From the NCBI GenBank assembly GCA_024513425.1, contig JANEIH010000008.1, positions 1 to 38,429 of the forward strand: a DNA stretch of 38,429 nucleotides, in the 5' to 3' direction. The translations under genes and the position numbers were made by a program. The DNA comes from Sulfurimonas sp. (lineage in GTDB: Bacteria; Campylobacterota; Campylobacteria; Campylobacterales; Sulfurimonadaceae). Shown in pieces: positions 24,398 through 35,608 of this stretch (the stretch's first letter is position 1; each line of letters starts with the position of its first letter). The notes beneath the pieces are model-generated. The model was not told where the DNA came from and did not search any database. It worked only from the letters and a program-made list of their open reading frames with translations.

Positions 24398-25342
24398 TCA
24401 TTTTGTAGCATGCCTTATATTGCGTAAATGTGTAGAATAGTTACATGAAAAATCGTGTGTTCCGTTTTTGGACTTCATAAAATAGAGATAATTTGTTTTT
24501 GCCGGAAAGATTGCTGCCATTATAGCCTCTTGTGAGACATTGCATATTGCAGCAGCAGGAAGACCACTATGCATATAGGTATTGTAGATTGATTTATCCT
24601 GCTTGATTCTTTTTGATGTAACTTTTGCGTGAGAATATTTTCCATAATTAAGTGTACCGTCCATCTGTAATTTCATACCTTTTTTAAGCCGATTGTAGAT
24701 AACAGAACTAACAAGTGAGATCTCTTTGTTGTTTGTTGACTCTTTTTGAATAATAGAAGCAATAACAATATATCGAAACCATTTTTTTTCATTATAAGAA
24801 CCAAAAATTTTTATCGATATTGCCTTCATTTTTTTGAGTGATATTTTCAATAAAAGTGAGATTAACTCTTTTTCTGAGATACCGACAGGTATTTTATAGG
24901 TATTGGGAACAAATACCCCTTCTTTTACGGGAGACTGTTTTTCAAACTCTTCTTGAAGCTTTGCTCTGTCTAAACCTAAGTTTTTAGCTAATTGATCTAA
25001 AAAGATATATGTTGTCTCTCCTGGTATGAGCGTAATGTCACGCAGTGCTGCTTTTGCAGTGGTAAGTTTATATAAAAAATCGGCTTTGGTATTGAACTCT
25101 TTTGCCATATTTATCCAGCCACTTTGGGGAGTTCCGGTAAATCGCAAAATAAATGTATCAAGTTTACAAACATTGTAATTTTTATCTTGTAATTGTGATA
25201 TAATTTGATTTATCGAACCCTTGGGAATATAGAGCACTTTAGGGGTTTTAATAGGTTGAATTAGGTAATATATGAAAGATAAAAAAGTTATTAAAATAAT
25301 TTCAACAACATATATCACAATTGTTAGTTTCTTATCTTTCAT
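24398..25342 (-). CDS. mltG: Endolytic murein transglycosylase MltG (YceG)
   Basis: Inner-membrane enzyme that cuts nascent glycan strands and limits their length. One N-terminal membrane anchor (about 7-28) precedes the YceG domain. The catalytic Glu is in IASIIQKES (Glu201), followed by SSVIYNRLKKGMKLQMDGTLNYG and YNTYMHSGLPAAAICN, a slightly altered form of the usual GLPPxPI loop. Length 314 aa. The first 71 bases overlap the divergent AsmA-like gene, and both start codons lie in one inverted repeat. The only other plausible start is a GTG at codon 9, which would shorten the overlap but still keep the anchor. Confidence 0.92.
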   Translation of the reverse strand: MKDKKLTIVIYVVEIILITFLSFIYYLIQPIKTPKVLYIPKGSINQIISQLQDKNYNVCKLDTFILRFTGTPQSGWINMAKEFNTKADFLYKLTTAKAALRDITLIPGETTYIFLDQLAKNLGLDRAKLQEEFEKQSPVKEGVFVPNTYKIPVGISEKELISLLLKISLKKMKAISIKIFGSYNEKKWFRYIVIASIIQKESTNNKEISLVSSVIYNRLKKGMKLQMDGTLNYGKYSHAKVTSKRIKQDKSIYNTYMHSGLPAAAICNVSQEAIMAAIFPAKTNYLYFMKSKNGTHDFSCNYSTHLRNIRHATK

Positions 25343-28300
25343 CTTTCTATCACTTATTGTAGTTTTTATAGTTATTCAACACGGATTATACCTAGATAAT
25401 GTCTCTTTTTCCAACATTACAATAAAAAACATCTATATCAAATGGAATGAAAAACTCAATATATCCATTAAAGAGCTTGATATTGAGAAGCCTAAAGAGA
25501 CAAATGGTAGAGTTAGTATGAAAGATATCAACAGATACTTGAAGCTAACCTCTCACTTTTTTCTTCTGACTGAGTCTGTTATTGTTGAGAAATTTCAATA
25601 TGCTGATTTAAAACTCTCTTTGAAGCACAATAATAAAGAAAAAGGGTTTCTTATTGCAAACTCCCCCTCTTTGCATCTTGATTCACACTTTAAATTTCAT
25701 AAACACTATCTGCTTTTTACCGTTGATAAATTCTCGGCACTTCATAACAAAGTCTCTATGTATGGGGATTTGATTTTAGATACTAAAGCAAAGAGAATCT
25801 TTTCTAAACTACATATACTCTTAAATAATGATGCAAATTTAACACTCTATGCAGTTGCTGATAAAAAACGACTAGATTATACTGTTCAATCACATAAGGA
25901 TATTAAAGATATTAAAGAGATAGTCTCACTATTTCCTCTTCCAAAAGAGGTAAAATTTTGGGCAATAGATGCAATAGCCACACCGAGTTTGACTATTCAT
26001 AAATTTAAAGGCTTTTTAAAATACAATGACCTTCCTGCAGCATACAGACATATCTATGTTGAGGCAACGGCAGATAAATTAAACTATACCTACAATAGAA
26101 AACTTGATGCCGTTCACACGCAAAGAACAGAGTTGAAGTTTGTAAACGGTACACTTTTTATTCGACCAAAAGAAGCCTATTCTTATGGTATGTATCTTCA
26201 TAAAAGCTGGTTAAAAATTGACTTTACCAAGCCACAAGAACTACTGACGCTACACCTTCTCTTTGATGGTATGCTTAACAAAGATATGCTCTATATCTTA
26301 AGTAGTTACAATATTGATCTACCATTTTTACAGCATAAAGGCAAAGTGCAGACAGACTTAACAATAGCCGTCAATCTTAGAACGATAAAAGTCGATGCAC
26401 AAGGTAGTTTCTTTATAAAAAAAGCAAATTTTGATTACTTGGGAATCAATATTGACGCATCTGACACATTTATAAAACTCAATAACTATGATGTAGATAT
26501 AAGAAGTATGAAAGCCCATTATGGAGATATTGCAGATGCAGATGTTACTGCTCAATACAATGCAAAAAAAGCACTCGGTTATATTGATTTTAAATTTACA
26601 AAAATTGCTTTAAATAAAAATCAACATCTCAATGTAGAACAAAAGCCTCTCCATGCAACCTATAAAATCGCACCTTTTGGAGATAAAATAGTTATAGACA
26701 AATCCCAATGGTTTGTCAATGGGCTACATATGACACTAGATCCTCTAGAGCTTCCATTTGATTTAAATGCACTGCAGTTAACAATTCCAACCTCTCACTT
26801 TACCATAGAGGAGATTTCAGATGGTTTTATAACAGGGGAGGCAAACCTTAAAAAAATTCAAGCAGATCTAAAAATTGACCTGCGTAAACTAAAATACCAA
26901 GGTATTGAACTTAACCAATCAAACACAAAGCTGCAACTGCATTATGATAAACACCTCTATCTTACTTCACTCAATGATATTTTTTTAAGTAAAAATGGTT
27001 TGCAATACAAGATTAAAAATTTAGCCTTACGGATGAATAAAAAAAATATTATACTCAATCATACCGCTTTAGATATTGGAAAATATATCAAAACTAATCT
27101 CAGTGCAAATTTTGATATAAAAAAGAAGCAAGCTACTCTTGAGCTTAACAATTTCATCCTTGTAAATCCAAAAAACAAAAAGATTTTATACTATACAAAC
27201 AAAGCAACATTTGCTTTAGATGTTAAAAAAGAGAAAATAAAAATAACCTCTAAAGAGTTAGATGCGGATTTTCTACTGAAAAAAAACAGATGGATACTGA
27301 ATCTAAACTCTATTGGTGTCATTGCAAAAAATTCACAATTTTTGAAAAAGTATAATATTACAAATGGTAAAATCAGTTTTTATAAACGAAGTAAAGATAA
27401 ATATACAAAATTCAAAGGGAGAATTAACTACCCATATAAACTTCTAACCAACCAAGAAAAAGCTATCAGCAACTATAAGATAGAAGGCTATCTTACAAAA
27501 AAACAAAATCTCTACTTGAGCATAAACAAGAGTGTCAATATTAAAATTTCCGACACCATCAAAATAAATATAAACAACAGCGGTATCAATGTAGAGGATT
27601 TACTTAAATTTGTTACATTAATTACCAAGCAAAATAAAACAAAACAGTTGCAAAAACCTTTTGATATCTTTTTTGAGGCAGAAAACTCCTATTTGTATCT
27701 CGGTAATAACAGATATGTTATCTCAGACAAAATGAATTTGCAATATTATCAGGGTATGTTGAAAGCTCAACTGATTCACGCAAATGGAAAAGCTAAATTT
27801 AAATTTGATGGAAAAAAGTTCCATCTTTATGGAAATAGCTTTAATGACAAGTTTGCAGAAAAGCTCCTTTCTCTCTCTAAATTTAAAGGCGGCAACCTGG
27901 ATTTCTCCATGAATGGAACATTTGACGACTACGCAGGGACTTTTTATATAAACAATACCACGATTCAAGACTATGTCATTCTCAACAATATACTCGCCTT
28001 TATTAACACTGTACCATCTTTGGCAACCTTCTCTCTTCCGGGATACAGCAAAAAAGGACTTTATGTTGATAACGCCTATATGAAGTTCCACTTAAAGAAT
28101 CATATTTTTAATATATCAGATCTCTATATGGGTTCTAAAGAGATTAAAATTTTAGGAAAAGGGAGAGCAAGTGTTAAATATAATAATGTTGATTTAGCAC
28201 TCAATCTTAAAACTAATCTTGGTAAAAACCTCTCAAAAGTTCCTGTAGTAGGTTATATCATCTTCGATGGAAAGAGTATCTCAACAACATTGAAGGTTGC

Positions 28301-28439
28301 GGGAAAATTAACAGATCCACATATAAAAATAATGCTCGCACATGATATTGTCGTTGCGCCGTTAAATATTATTTTGCGAACATTAAACTTACCATATAAG
28401 ATTATCAAAGATATTGGTGATTATAACAGTTCAAAATAG
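25272..28439 (+). CDS. AsmA/YhdP-like envelope protein (DUF3971 and AsmA_2 type)
   Basis: A 1055-aa protein with one N-terminal membrane segment (about 12-36) and a long periplasmic body of alternating beta strands, as in repeating beta-groove proteins. The C-terminal ~170 residues carry the AsmA-like signature: GNLDFSMNGTFDDYAG, ILAFINTVPSLATFSLPGY and LSKVPVVGYIIFDGKS followed by a short GKLTDPHI. E. coli YhdP, TamB and AsmA relatives move phospholipid between inner and outer membranes; a similar role here is inferred. The ATG has AGGTAATAT upstream and lies within mltG in the opposite direction. No alternative start keeps the membrane segment. Confidence 0.87.
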   Translation: MKDKKVIKIISTTYITIVSFLSFIFLSLIVVFIVIQHGLYLDNVSFSNITIKNIYIKWNEKLNISIKELDIEKPKETNGRVSMKDINRYLKLTSHFFLLTESVIVEKFQYADLKLSLKHNNKEKGFLIANSPSLHLDSHFKFHKHYLLFTVDKFSALHNKVSMYGDLILDTKAKRIFSKLHILLNNDANLTLYAVADKKRLDYTVQSHKDIKDIKEIVSLFPLPKEVKFWAIDAIATPSLTIHKFKGFLKYNDLPAAYRHIYVEATADKLNYTYNRKLDAVHTQRTELKFVNGTLFIRPKEAYSYGMYLHKSWLKIDFTKPQELLTLHLLFDGMLNKDMLYILSSYNIDLPFLQHKGKVQTDLTIAVNLRTIKVDAQGSFFIKKANFDYLGINIDASDTFIKLNNYDVDIRSMKAHYGDIADADVTAQYNAKKALGYIDFKFTKIALNKNQHLNVEQKPLHATYKIAPFGDKIVIDKSQWFVNGLHMTLDPLELPFDLNALQLTIPTSHFTIEEISDGFITGEANLKKIQADLKIDLRKLKYQGIELNQSNTKLQLHYDKHLYLTSLNDIFLSKNGLQYKIKNLALRMNKKNIILNHTALDIGKYIKTNLSANFDIKKKQATLELNNFILVNPKNKKILYYTNKATFALDVKKEKIKITSKELDADFLLKKNRWILNLNSIGVIAKNSQFLKKYNITNGKISFYKRSKDKYTKFKGRINYPYKLLTNQEKAISNYKIEGYLTKKQNLYLSINKSVNIKISDTIKININNSGINVEDLLKFVTLITKQNKTKQLQKPFDIFFEAENSYLYLGNNRYVISDKMNLQYYQGMLKAQLIHANGKAKFKFDGKKFHLYGNSFNDKFAEKLLSLSKFKGGNLDFSMNGTFDDYAGTFYINNTTIQDYVILNNILAFINTVPSLATFSLPGYSKKGLYVDNAYMKFHLKNHIFNISDLYMGSKEIKILGKGRASVKYNNVDLALNLKTNLGKNLSKVPVVGYIIFDGKSISTTLKVAGKLTDPHIKIMLAHDIVVAPLNIILRTLNLPYKIIKDIGDYNSSK

Positions 28440-28458
28440 AAGAGAAAATAGACTATTA

Positions 28459-29661
28459 CTACTCATTTCTAAGAACAGTCAAAATATCTACTTCACTTGC
28501 TTTTTTAGCTGGATAATAGGCGGAAGCTACAACGATTAAAAATGCACCAATGACTATCATAAAAAAGTCTTGAGTGCTTAAATCAAGTGGCAGTGTTGAT
28601 GTTGGGTAAACATCTTTTGGTAAGTGTATAATATCAAAAGTCTCAAGAACCCAGATGCCACCAAGCCCAAACACAACTCCTGCTAAAATACCACCAATAC
28701 CTATGACAATACCAAGATATAAAAATACTTTTTTAATCTCTTTTGTCGTTGCACCGAGAGAGAGAAGCAACGCTATCTCCCCTCTTCTATTCATTACAGC
28801 CATAAGGAGTGATGAGATAATGTTAATAGCGGCAATAAGAATAATAAGCATCAAAACAATAAAGAGTGATACCTTTTCCATCTCTAAGGCCGCAAAAAAG
28901 TTTACATTATCTTCCCACCAACCACGAATAGTAGTAGTCATCGGTAACTCTTTTTGAATATATTTGATATCTTTACGGGGATCACTTGAGTAGATATGTA
29001 TTCCATCATATTGATTTCTTGGCATATGTAAAATTCGCTGTAATGATTCCATTGTTGTATAGCCATAGGCTTTGTCGTAAGCGGAAAGTCCCGAATCAAA
29101 AACAGAACGCACCTTAAACCGCTTTATCTTTGGCGTGATCGAAAGACCACCCGGTTCCACACTTGTAAAAATATACATCAACTTCTCATTAAGAGTTAAA
29201 TCAAACTCATCTTTAAGACTTTTTCCTACTAAAACATCAAACTTCTTAAACTTTATATTTTTAATAGCCTTGTCTAAAATCTCATTGACACTAGCTTCAT
29301 CTTTAAAGTTAACACCAAAAAGATAACCACCTTCAAGGTTTAAACCACTCTTTACCATAACAGATGATTGAACATAAGGACTAAATTTAAGATTTGGAAA
29401 TTTTAACTCTAGCTCTATAAGCAGATCTTCGTTAACAGATCCATAAAATTTTGGAATAACGGTAAGCGGATAGTTCATAGCGGTTAATTTCTTCTTAAAC
29501 TCATTATCAAAACCGTTCATAAGTGCCATAGCAATTAGAAGAACCGTCACGCCAATAGAGATACCAAGAAATGCTAAAAGTGCCGAGACAAAGATGAAAG
29601 GCTGATCTCTATCAAAGCGAAGAAATCTTTTTACAAGATAAGGAACTATATTCTTTTTCAA
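28459..29661 (-). CDS. LolC/LolE-family ABC transporter permease
   Basis: Membrane subunit of the complex that extracts lipoproteins from the inner membrane. FtsX/MacB topology: one membrane helix after the N-terminus (about 20-45), a periplasmic domain (about 48-260), then three helices. The N-terminal [27 protein letters not shown] and C-terminal [19 protein letters not shown] are typical of LolC/E. Length 400 aa. The TTG start overlaps the secA stop (TTGA), implying coupling. Campylobacterota often have one permease type serving as both LolC and LolE, so I do not choose a letter. The ATPase LolD is not in the window. Confidence 0.9.
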   Translation of the reverse strand: MKKNIVPYLVKRFLRFDRDQPFIFVSALLAFLGISIGVTVLLIAMALMNGFDNEFKKKLTAMNYPLTVIPKFYGSVNEDLLIELELKFPNLKFSPYVQSSVMVKSGLNLEGGYLFGVNFKDEASVNEILDKAIKNIKFKKFDVLVGKSLKDEFDLTLNEKLMYIFTSVEPGGLSITPKIKRFKVRSVFDSGLSAYDKAYGYTTMESLQRILHMPRNQYDGIHIYSSDPRKDIKYIQKELPMTTTIRGWWEDNVNFFAALEMEKVSLFIVLMLIILIAAINIISSLLMAVMNRRGEIALLLSLGATTKEIKKVFLYLGIVIGIGGILAGVVFGLGGIWVLETFDIIHLPKDVYPTSTLPLDLSTQDFFMIVIGAFLIVVASAYYPAKKASEVDILTVLRNE

Positions 29662-32246
29662 GAGGCAAAAACACCTTTTTTAGGACCACTTTTTCCACAG
29701 CACTGTTTATATTTTTTTCCGCTACCACATGGGCAAGGATCATTTCTCGCTGGCTTTTTCTTTGTTGTTCCCACAACCCCATCTTCAGAATCATCATCGC
29801 CCATATTAAGATGCATTAGAGCCTCTTGCATACGCTTTTCATCTTCAAGCTGTTTTGCAATTCTAGCTGCCTCTTCTTCTGCTGTATTTATATTGAACTG
29901 GATAATTTGCAGTGTTACAATAGTGTTGAACTTGATATCATTGATAAGTTCACTAAAGAGATTGAAACTCTCTTTTTTATACTCAACGAGTGGATCTTTT
30001 TGATTATATGCACGCAGACGAATGCCTGTTTTCATATTGTCCATAGCATAAAGGTGCTCACGCCATGCATCATCAAGCTCCTTGAGGTAAAACTCTTTTT
30101 CTATATCTTTGCAGATTTTCTCATCAAGTATGCTCATTTTTTCATCATAAGCTGTTTTTAATAATTCTACAACTTTCATATAGAGCTCTTTATACTCTAA
30201 GCCCTCTAGTTCTATTGTATTGAGGTCAAAATTAAGCTCTTCTTTTAGAAGTTTTGTTAATTTTTTAAGATTATAGTCTTCTGAATCTGCACCTTCAAAA
30301 ATATCAGAGAGCACCAAGAGGTGCATAACATACTCCTCTCTAATCTCATCAATTTTAGCATCGATATCATAATCATCACTAAGCAGTTGATTTCTGAATT
30401 TATAGACAATCTTTCTTTGTTCATTAGCAACATCATCATACTCTACAATCTGTTTACGCCCTTCATAGTGCATATTCTCAACTTTCTTCTGGGCTTTCTC
30501 TACCGCACGAGTAACCATTTTAGACTCAATATATTCGCCATCTTCAACGCCCAAACGCTCCATAATGCTTTTAATCTTGTCTGAACCAAAAATACGAAGC
30601 AGACTATCTTCAAGGGAGAGATAAAACTGTGTCGTACCTGGGTCGCCCTGACGACCGGAACGCCCACGAAGCTGATTGTCAATACGACGATTCTCATGAC
30701 GCTCTGTACCGATAATATAAAGTCCTCCCAAAGCTTTTACTTCATCATCAACTTTAATATCAACACCGCGTCCTGCCATATTCGTAGCAATTGTTACAGC
30801 ACCTTTGACACCGGCATGCTTAATAATTTCACCCTCTTGAGCATGATTTTTGGCATTAAGAACCGTATGGGCAATCTTTCCATGCTTGAGTATTTCATGG
30901 AGTACTTCTGATTTTTCGATAGAGGCCGTACCAATGAGAATCGGCTGTCCTTTTTTACTCAGCTCTTTTATGGTATCAATAACTGCATTAAACTTTTCAG
31001 CCTCTGTTTTATAGATAAGGTCGTTTAAATCTTTTCTTGCAATAGGGATATTTGTAGGTATTGAAACAACATCAAGAGTGTAGATCTGTGAAAATTCTGT
31101 TGCTTCAGTCTCTGCCGTACCGGTCATACCTGCTAGTTTATCATACATTCTAAAGTAGTTTTGAAAAGTAATATCTGCAAGGGTTTGCGTCTCTTCTTTA
31201 ATTTCCACACCCTCTTTAGCCTCTAATGCCTGGTGCAGTCCCTCTGAGAAGCGACGCCCTTCACTAAGACGACCTGTGAACTCATCGACAATAACAACCT
31301 CACCGCTATTAACAACATAATCAACATCTTTTTCAAAAAGATAGTTTGCTTTAAGTGCCTGATCGAGCGTGTGAGGGAGTGAAGAGTTTTCCGCACTGTA
31401 GAGGTTTTCTACACCAAAAAGTTTTTCAGCTCTAGTGATTCCCTCTTCTGTAATAAGAATTACTTTATCTTTTTCATCAACTGTAAAATCTTTATCTTTT
31501 TCAAGTTGCAGGGCAATTGCATTTACACGCAGATAATCCTGCATATTACGATTTGCAGGACCAGAGATGATGAGTGGTGTTCTTGCTTCATCGATTAAAA
31601 TAGAGTCAACTTCATCAACAATAACAAAGTTGTGCTCACGCTGAACCATTTTCTCTTTGGAGTAGCTCATATTATCACGCAGATAATCAAACCCAAACTC
31701 ATTATTTGTTCCATAGGTAATATCTGCTGCATAAGATGCTTTTTTCTCTTCTAGGTCATGCATATCTTCTAAAATTATTCCAACTGTATAGCCTAAAAAC
31801 TCATATAATGGTCCCATCTCTTTTGCATCACGAGAAGCAAGGTAATCGTTTACCGTTACTAGATGAACACCTTTATTTGTCATAGCATTGAGCGTAATTG
31901 CCAGCGTTGCTACAAGTGTCTTACCCTCACCTGTTTTCATCTCTGCGATATGTCCATCATGGAGAACCATCCCACCGATAAGCTGCACATCAAAGTGACG
32001 CATACCAAGTGTACGCTTTGAGGCTTCGCGTGTTATTGCAAAAGAGTCAAAAAGTACATCATCAAGAGTTTTTTCACCACTATTAACACTATTTTTGAGC
32101 TCTAAAAATGAAGCTTTAAGTTCATTATCACTGAAAGACTCATATTTACTCTCAAGAGTATTAATTTTTTCTACTTTTTTTAAATATTTTTTTAATTCAC
32201 GGTCATTTGCTGTACCAAATACCTTACCCATTAATGCCTGTAGCAT
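29658..32246 (-). CDS. secA: Preprotein translocase ATPase SecA
   Basis: Motor of the Sec secretion pathway. Walker A is [11 protein letters not shown] (about 103-113), Walker B is in [18 protein letters not shown], and the second nucleotide domain has [11 protein letters not shown] and [25 protein letters not shown]. The C-terminus is the zinc/SecB-binding tail [14 protein letters not shown]. The open frame reaches a TTG at 32252, but the ATG at 32246 has AAGG six bases upstream and gives a normal [11 protein letters not shown] start (862 aa). It is shorter than E. coli SecA mainly in the C-terminal linker. Divergent from lolA, with the permease gene overlapping downstream. Confidence 0.97.
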   Translation of the reverse strand: MLQALMGKVFGTANDRELKKYLKKVEKINTLESKYESFSDNELKASFLELKNSVNSGEKTLDDVLFDSFAITREASKRTLGMRHFDVQLIGGMVLHDGHIAEMKTGEGKTLVATLAITLNAMTNKGVHLVTVNDYLASRDAKEMGPLYEFLGYTVGIILEDMHDLEEKKASYAADITYGTNNEFGFDYLRDNMSYSKEKMVQREHNFVIVDEVDSILIDEARTPLIISGPANRNMQDYLRVNAIALQLEKDKDFTVDEKDKVILITEEGITRAEKLFGVENLYSAENSSLPHTLDQALKANYLFEKDVDYVVNSGEVVIVDEFTGRLSEGRRFSEGLHQALEAKEGVEIKEETQTLADITFQNYFRMYDKLAGMTGTAETEATEFSQIYTLDVVSIPTNIPIARKDLNDLIYKTEAEKFNAVIDTIKELSKKGQPILIGTASIEKSEVLHEILKHGKIAHTVLNAKNHAQEGEIIKHAGVKGAVTIATNMAGRGVDIKVDDEVKALGGLYIIGTERHENRRIDNQLRGRSGRQGDPGTTQFYLSLEDSLLRIFGSDKIKSIMERLGVEDGEYIESKMVTRAVEKAQKKVENMHYEGRKQIVEYDDVANEQRKIVYKFRNQLLSDDYDIDAKIDEIREEYVMHLLVLSDIFEGADSEDYNLKKLTKLLKEELNFDLNTIELEGLEYKELYMKVVELLKTAYDEKMSILDEKICKDIEKEFYLKELDDAWREHLYAMDNMKTGIRLRAYNQKDPLVEYKKESFNLFSELINDIKFNTIVTLQIIQFNINTAEEEAARIAKQLEDEKRMQEALMHLNMGDDDSEDGVVGTTKKKPARNDPCPCGSGKKYKQCCGKSGPKKGVFAS

Positions 32247-32331
32247 TTGCAACCTTATTATTAAAATCGCACCTATTTTATCACATTAATTCTAATAAAA
32301 AGTATAAATTATCTGTTTGTTATAAATTTGC

Positions 32332-32337
32332 TATAAT
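32332..32337 (+). promoter_or_regulatory. -10 box for lolA
   Basis: TATAAT 19 bases before the lolA ATG. It fixes the lolA start: an apparent 50-codon upstream extension of the frame begins before the promoter and overlaps secA, so it cannot be part of this transcript. Confidence 0.6.
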
Positions 32338-32356
32338 TTCCTTTATAAGGATAAAT

Positions 32357-32872
32357 ATGAAAGAAAAATTATTACTTCTGTTTTTAGCAACAGCCTCTTT
32401 TGCAAATATAGAAAATATAAACTCATTTGAAGCTGATTTTATACAAAATATTGTTGATGACAAAAACAAAACCATTCTCTATCATGGTCATATAAAAGCT
32501 AAAAAACCACAGTATGCACTTTGGAATTATACAAAACCGATTCAAAAAAGTGTCTATATTCTAGAAAGTCAGGCAGTTATAGTCGAACCAGAGCTTGAAC
32601 AAGCAATCATTAAAAGGATAGGAGATAATTTTGATTTTTTCAAATTAATAAAAAATGCAAAAAAGCTCTCAAAAGATAAATATCTTACACAATACAACAA
32701 TACAACTTTTATTATTCAGAAAAAAAACGGCATCATTGCATCTATTACTTACAGAGATGAGTTTGAAAACAATGTAACAATAACCTTTACAAATCAAATA
32801 GAAAATAAAGAGATAGATAAAAAAGAGTTTACGCCAAATATTCCTAAAGATTATGACATTATAAGAGATTAA
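32357..32872 (+). CDS. lolA: Outer-membrane lipoprotein carrier protein LolA
   Basis: Periplasmic chaperone that carries lipoproteins from the Lol permease to the outer membrane. A Sec signal peptide (MKEKLLLLFLATASFA) is cut near residue 16. The mature half-barrel shows the LolA pattern FEADFIQNI, YHGHIKAKKPQYALWNY and the C-terminal IPKDYDIIRD. Length 171 aa. The ATG has TAAGGAT upstream and follows a TATAAT box. It faces away from secA and the LolC/E-like gene, placing three parts of lipoprotein export together. No LolB is visible, consistent with Campylobacterota. Confidence 0.9.
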   Translation: MKEKLLLLFLATASFANIENINSFEADFIQNIVDDKNKTILYHGHIKAKKPQYALWNYTKPIQKSVYILESQAVIVEPELEQAIIKRIGDNFDFFKLIKNAKKLSKDKYLTQYNNTTFIIQKKNGIIASITYRDEFENNVTITFTNQIENKEIDKKEFTPNIPKDYDIIRD

Positions 32873-32902
32873 AGAAGAGTAGAAACTTGGTTTATGGCTT
32901 GA

Positions 32903-32928
32903 TCAAAAACGGGTTTAGCCCGTTTTGA
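32903..32928. terminator. Bidirectional terminator between lolA and acnB
   Basis: CAAAAACGGG and CCCGTTTTG pair with a single-base bulge around TTTAG. Convergent genes flank it, and A/T-rich ends provide short T-runs on both strands. Confidence 0.7.
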
Positions 32929-32938
32929 CCCTGTATAT

Positions 32939-35485
32939 TTAATTTAACTTATACTCTTTAATAAGGTTAAAGTTGAGATATTTATAGATATCTTCCTCCC
33001 TCCCTTGAATTTTCTTTGTAAGATTTAAATACTCTTCTTTTGCTGGAATGCGTCCAAGAAGTGCACATACTGCTGCAAGCTCTGCGGAACCGAGATAAAC
33101 CTGAGCACCTTTACCAAGGCGATTATCAAAGTTGCGTGTTGAAGTTGAGAATACAATCGCATTATCACCAACGCGTGCCTGATTACCCATACATAGAGAA
33201 CATCCAGGAATCTCAGTACGAGCACCTGCCGCACCAAATAGTGCATAATAACCCTCTTCGGTGAGTTGCTTTTCATCCATTTTTGTTGGAGGGCAAATCC
33301 ATAGACGGGTTGGAACTGCATCTTCGCCTTTGAGAACTTCACCAAGTGCACGGTAGTGACCGATATTTGTCATACAAGAACCGACAAACACTTCATTAAT
33401 TTTTGTAGGTCTATCAGATGCAAGTACTTCTGAAAGTGTTGCAACATCATCGGGATCATTTGGACATGCTAAAATTGGTTCGGTAATTTCATCAAGATTG
33501 ATCTCAATTACTTCTGCATACTCTGCATCGCTATCTGCTTCCATTAATTCTGGATTTTTAATCCATGCTTCCATTTTTGCGATACGGCGTGCAAGAGTTC
33601 TATGATCTTCATAACCGGCCTCAATCATAGACTCTAAAAGAACAATATTTGATTTTAGATACTCAATTATAGGCTCTTTGTTCAATCTTACCGTACAAGC
33701 AGCAGCAGAACGCTCAGCAGAAGCATCGGAGAGCTCAAATGCCTGTTCAGCTTTAAGATCAGGTAAACCTTCGATCTCCAAGATACGACCAGCAAAGATA
33801 TTTTTCTTACCTTTTTTCTCAACTGTAAGAAGTCCCTCTTTGATCGCTTGGTATGGAATGGCATTTACAAGATCACGCAGTGTGATACCTGGTTGCATTT
33901 TACCTTTAAATCTCACAAGAACAGATTCTGGCATAGTAAGCGGCATAGAGCCGGTTACCGCGGCAAATGCAACAATACCGGAACCACCGGGGAAGCTGAT
34001 CCCGATAGGGAAACGCGTATGACTATCTGCACCTGTACCGACAGTATCTGGGAGAACCATTCTATTTAACCAAGAGTGAATAACACCGTCTTTAGGACGA
34101 AGTGCAACACCGGAACGGTTGGCAATAAAGTCAGGAAGTGTATGGTGCATATTTACATCACTTGGTTTTGGATATGCAGCAGTGTGACAGAAAGATTGAA
34201 GTACAAGGTCGGCATTAAATCCAAGCGCAGCAAGCTCTTTGATCTCATCACGAGTCATTGGGCCGGTCGTATCTTGAGAACCGACAGTTGACATCTCCGG
34301 TTCACAATACATACCTGGACGAACACCCTCTAAACCACAAGCCTTACCGACCATTTTTTGAGCTAAACTATACCCTTTACCTGCATCTGCCGGCTGATCG
34401 GCTGTTAAGAAGATCTCAGTTGAACCCATACCTAAAACTCCGCGTGCTTTAGAAGTAAGACCACGACCAATAATCAATGGAATGCGTCCACCCGCACGAA
34501 CTTCATCTGTGATAGTGTTAGGGCGGAGGCTGAATGTTGCGATACACTCACCGTTTTTATGTGCCTCACCTTTATATGGGTAGATGTCGATCACATCACC
34601 CATCTCCATTTTTGTAACATCAAGTTCTAATGGAAGCGCACCTGAATCTTCTGCGGTTGCAAAGAAGATAGGAGCAATGGTTCCGCCAAGAATAACACCA
34701 CCGGTACATTTGTTTGGAACACCAGGAATATCTTCACCCATATGCCATTGCACAGAGTTGATACCGGATTTTCTTGACGAACCAGTACCTACAACATCAC
34801 CAACATATGCAACAGGGTGACCTTTTTCTTTAAGTTTTTTAATAGTACCGATCGGGTCATCCATCTTAGCCGTAAGCATAGAGTTTGCATGAAGTGGAAT
34901 ATCTGAGCGAGTAAATGCCGCTGATGCCGGTGAAAGGTCATCGGTATTTGTTTCACCCGGGATCTTAAATACGGTAACGGTGATTTTTTCAGCCAACTTT
35001 GGTTTGTTAAGGAACCACTCAGCATTTGCCCATGAAGTAAGCAGAGCTGTCGCTGCTTTGTTACCGGCTTTGTGTAACTCTTCAATATCATTAAATGCAT
35101 CATATACCAACAATGTATCTGAAAGTGCTTTGATTGCAGCTTCTACAACTTTTTCATTTTTAGAACTCAATACATCAATAAGTGGCTTAACATTGTAACC
35201 GCCAAGCATCATTCCAAGCATTCTTACAGCCTCTTCCGGAGAGATAGCATCTACATGATGCTCTTGGGAAGCAACTTCATTTAAAAATGCAGCTTTAACA
35301 TAAGCAGCATCATCAACACCCGGAGATACACGGTTTTCTAGAAGATCTAACATCTCTTCTATAAATTCACCTGTTTTAATAAATTCAATAACTTCTACAG
35401 TTTGCTCTGCAGTAAGTGGCAATGGAGGAACACCTAGTGCTTCTCTTTCAGCTGCGTGAGCTGCGTATTCTTCTCTAAATCCCAT
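32939..35485 (-). CDS. acnB: Aconitate hydratase B
   Basis: Interconverts citrate and isocitrate with a [4Fe-4S] cluster. AcnB domain order is visible: a HEAT-like N-terminal domain (to about 160), the swivel domain ([36 protein letters not shown]), then the catalytic core. Cluster cysteines are in [10 protein letters not shown] (about 704) and [12 protein letters not shown] (about 763-766). The 848-aa length is standard. AGGAAT precedes the ATG and a TATAAT box lies ~30 bases upstream. It is transcribed alone, 8.6 kb from icd. In some bacteria apo-AcnB also binds mRNA; nothing here tests that. Confidence 0.97.
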   Translation of the reverse strand: MGFREEYAAHAAEREALGVPPLPLTAEQTVEVIEFIKTGEFIEEMLDLLENRVSPGVDDAAYVKAAFLNEVASQEHHVDAISPEEAVRMLGMMLGGYNVKPLIDVLSSKNEKVVEAAIKALSDTLLVYDAFNDIEELHKAGNKAATALLTSWANAEWFLNKPKLAEKITVTVFKIPGETNTDDLSPASAAFTRSDIPLHANSMLTAKMDDPIGTIKKLKEKGHPVAYVGDVVGTGSSRKSGINSVQWHMGEDIPGVPNKCTGGVILGGTIAPIFFATAEDSGALPLELDVTKMEMGDVIDIYPYKGEAHKNGECIATFSLRPNTITDEVRAGGRIPLIIGRGLTSKARGVLGMGSTEIFLTADQPADAGKGYSLAQKMVGKACGLEGVRPGMYCEPEMSTVGSQDTTGPMTRDEIKELAALGFNADLVLQSFCHTAAYPKPSDVNMHHTLPDFIANRSGVALRPKDGVIHSWLNRMVLPDTVGTGADSHTRFPIGISFPGGSGIVAFAAVTGSMPLTMPESVLVRFKGKMQPGITLRDLVNAIPYQAIKEGLLTVEKKGKKNIFAGRILEIEGLPDLKAEQAFELSDASAERSAAACTVRLNKEPIIEYLKSNIVLLESMIEAGYEDHRTLARRIAKMEAWIKNPELMEADSDAEYAEVIEINLDEITEPILACPNDPDDVATLSEVLASDRPTKINEVFVGSCMTNIGHYRALGEVLKGEDAVPTRLWICPPTKMDEKQLTEEGYYALFGAAGARTEIPGCSLCMGNQARVGDNAIVFSTSTRNFDNRLGKGAQVYLGSAELAAVCALLGRIPAKEEYLNLTKKIQGREEDIYKYLNFNLIKEYKLN

Positions 35486-35514
35486 AATTATTCCTGTTTG
35501 GTTAAATTTGAAAT

Positions 35515-35520
35515 ATTATA
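35515..35520 (-). promoter_or_regulatory. -10 box for acnB
   Basis: TATAAT on the minus strand 30 bases before the acnB ATG, giving a 5' UTR of about 20-25 bases. No clear -35 box. Confidence 0.55.
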
Positions 35521-35608
35521 ACTAAAGAAATATAATCATTTTTCATTATGTTACATTCAGAAACATTAATATTTTATTTTATTTTAAAGATGTGCAAAAT
35601 AGTAACAA

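Noticed and set aside
32207-32356. 50-codon N-terminal extension of LolA
   Set aside because: It overlaps the secA start on the other strand, contains the lolA promoter and ribosome site, and would bury the signal peptide.
33025-34452. Several 60-115 codon frames opposite or out of phase with acnB
   Set aside because: They are shadows of the long acnB frame with no ribosome sites and no recognisable protein features; the same applies to frames over secA, metE, pepA and ftsK.
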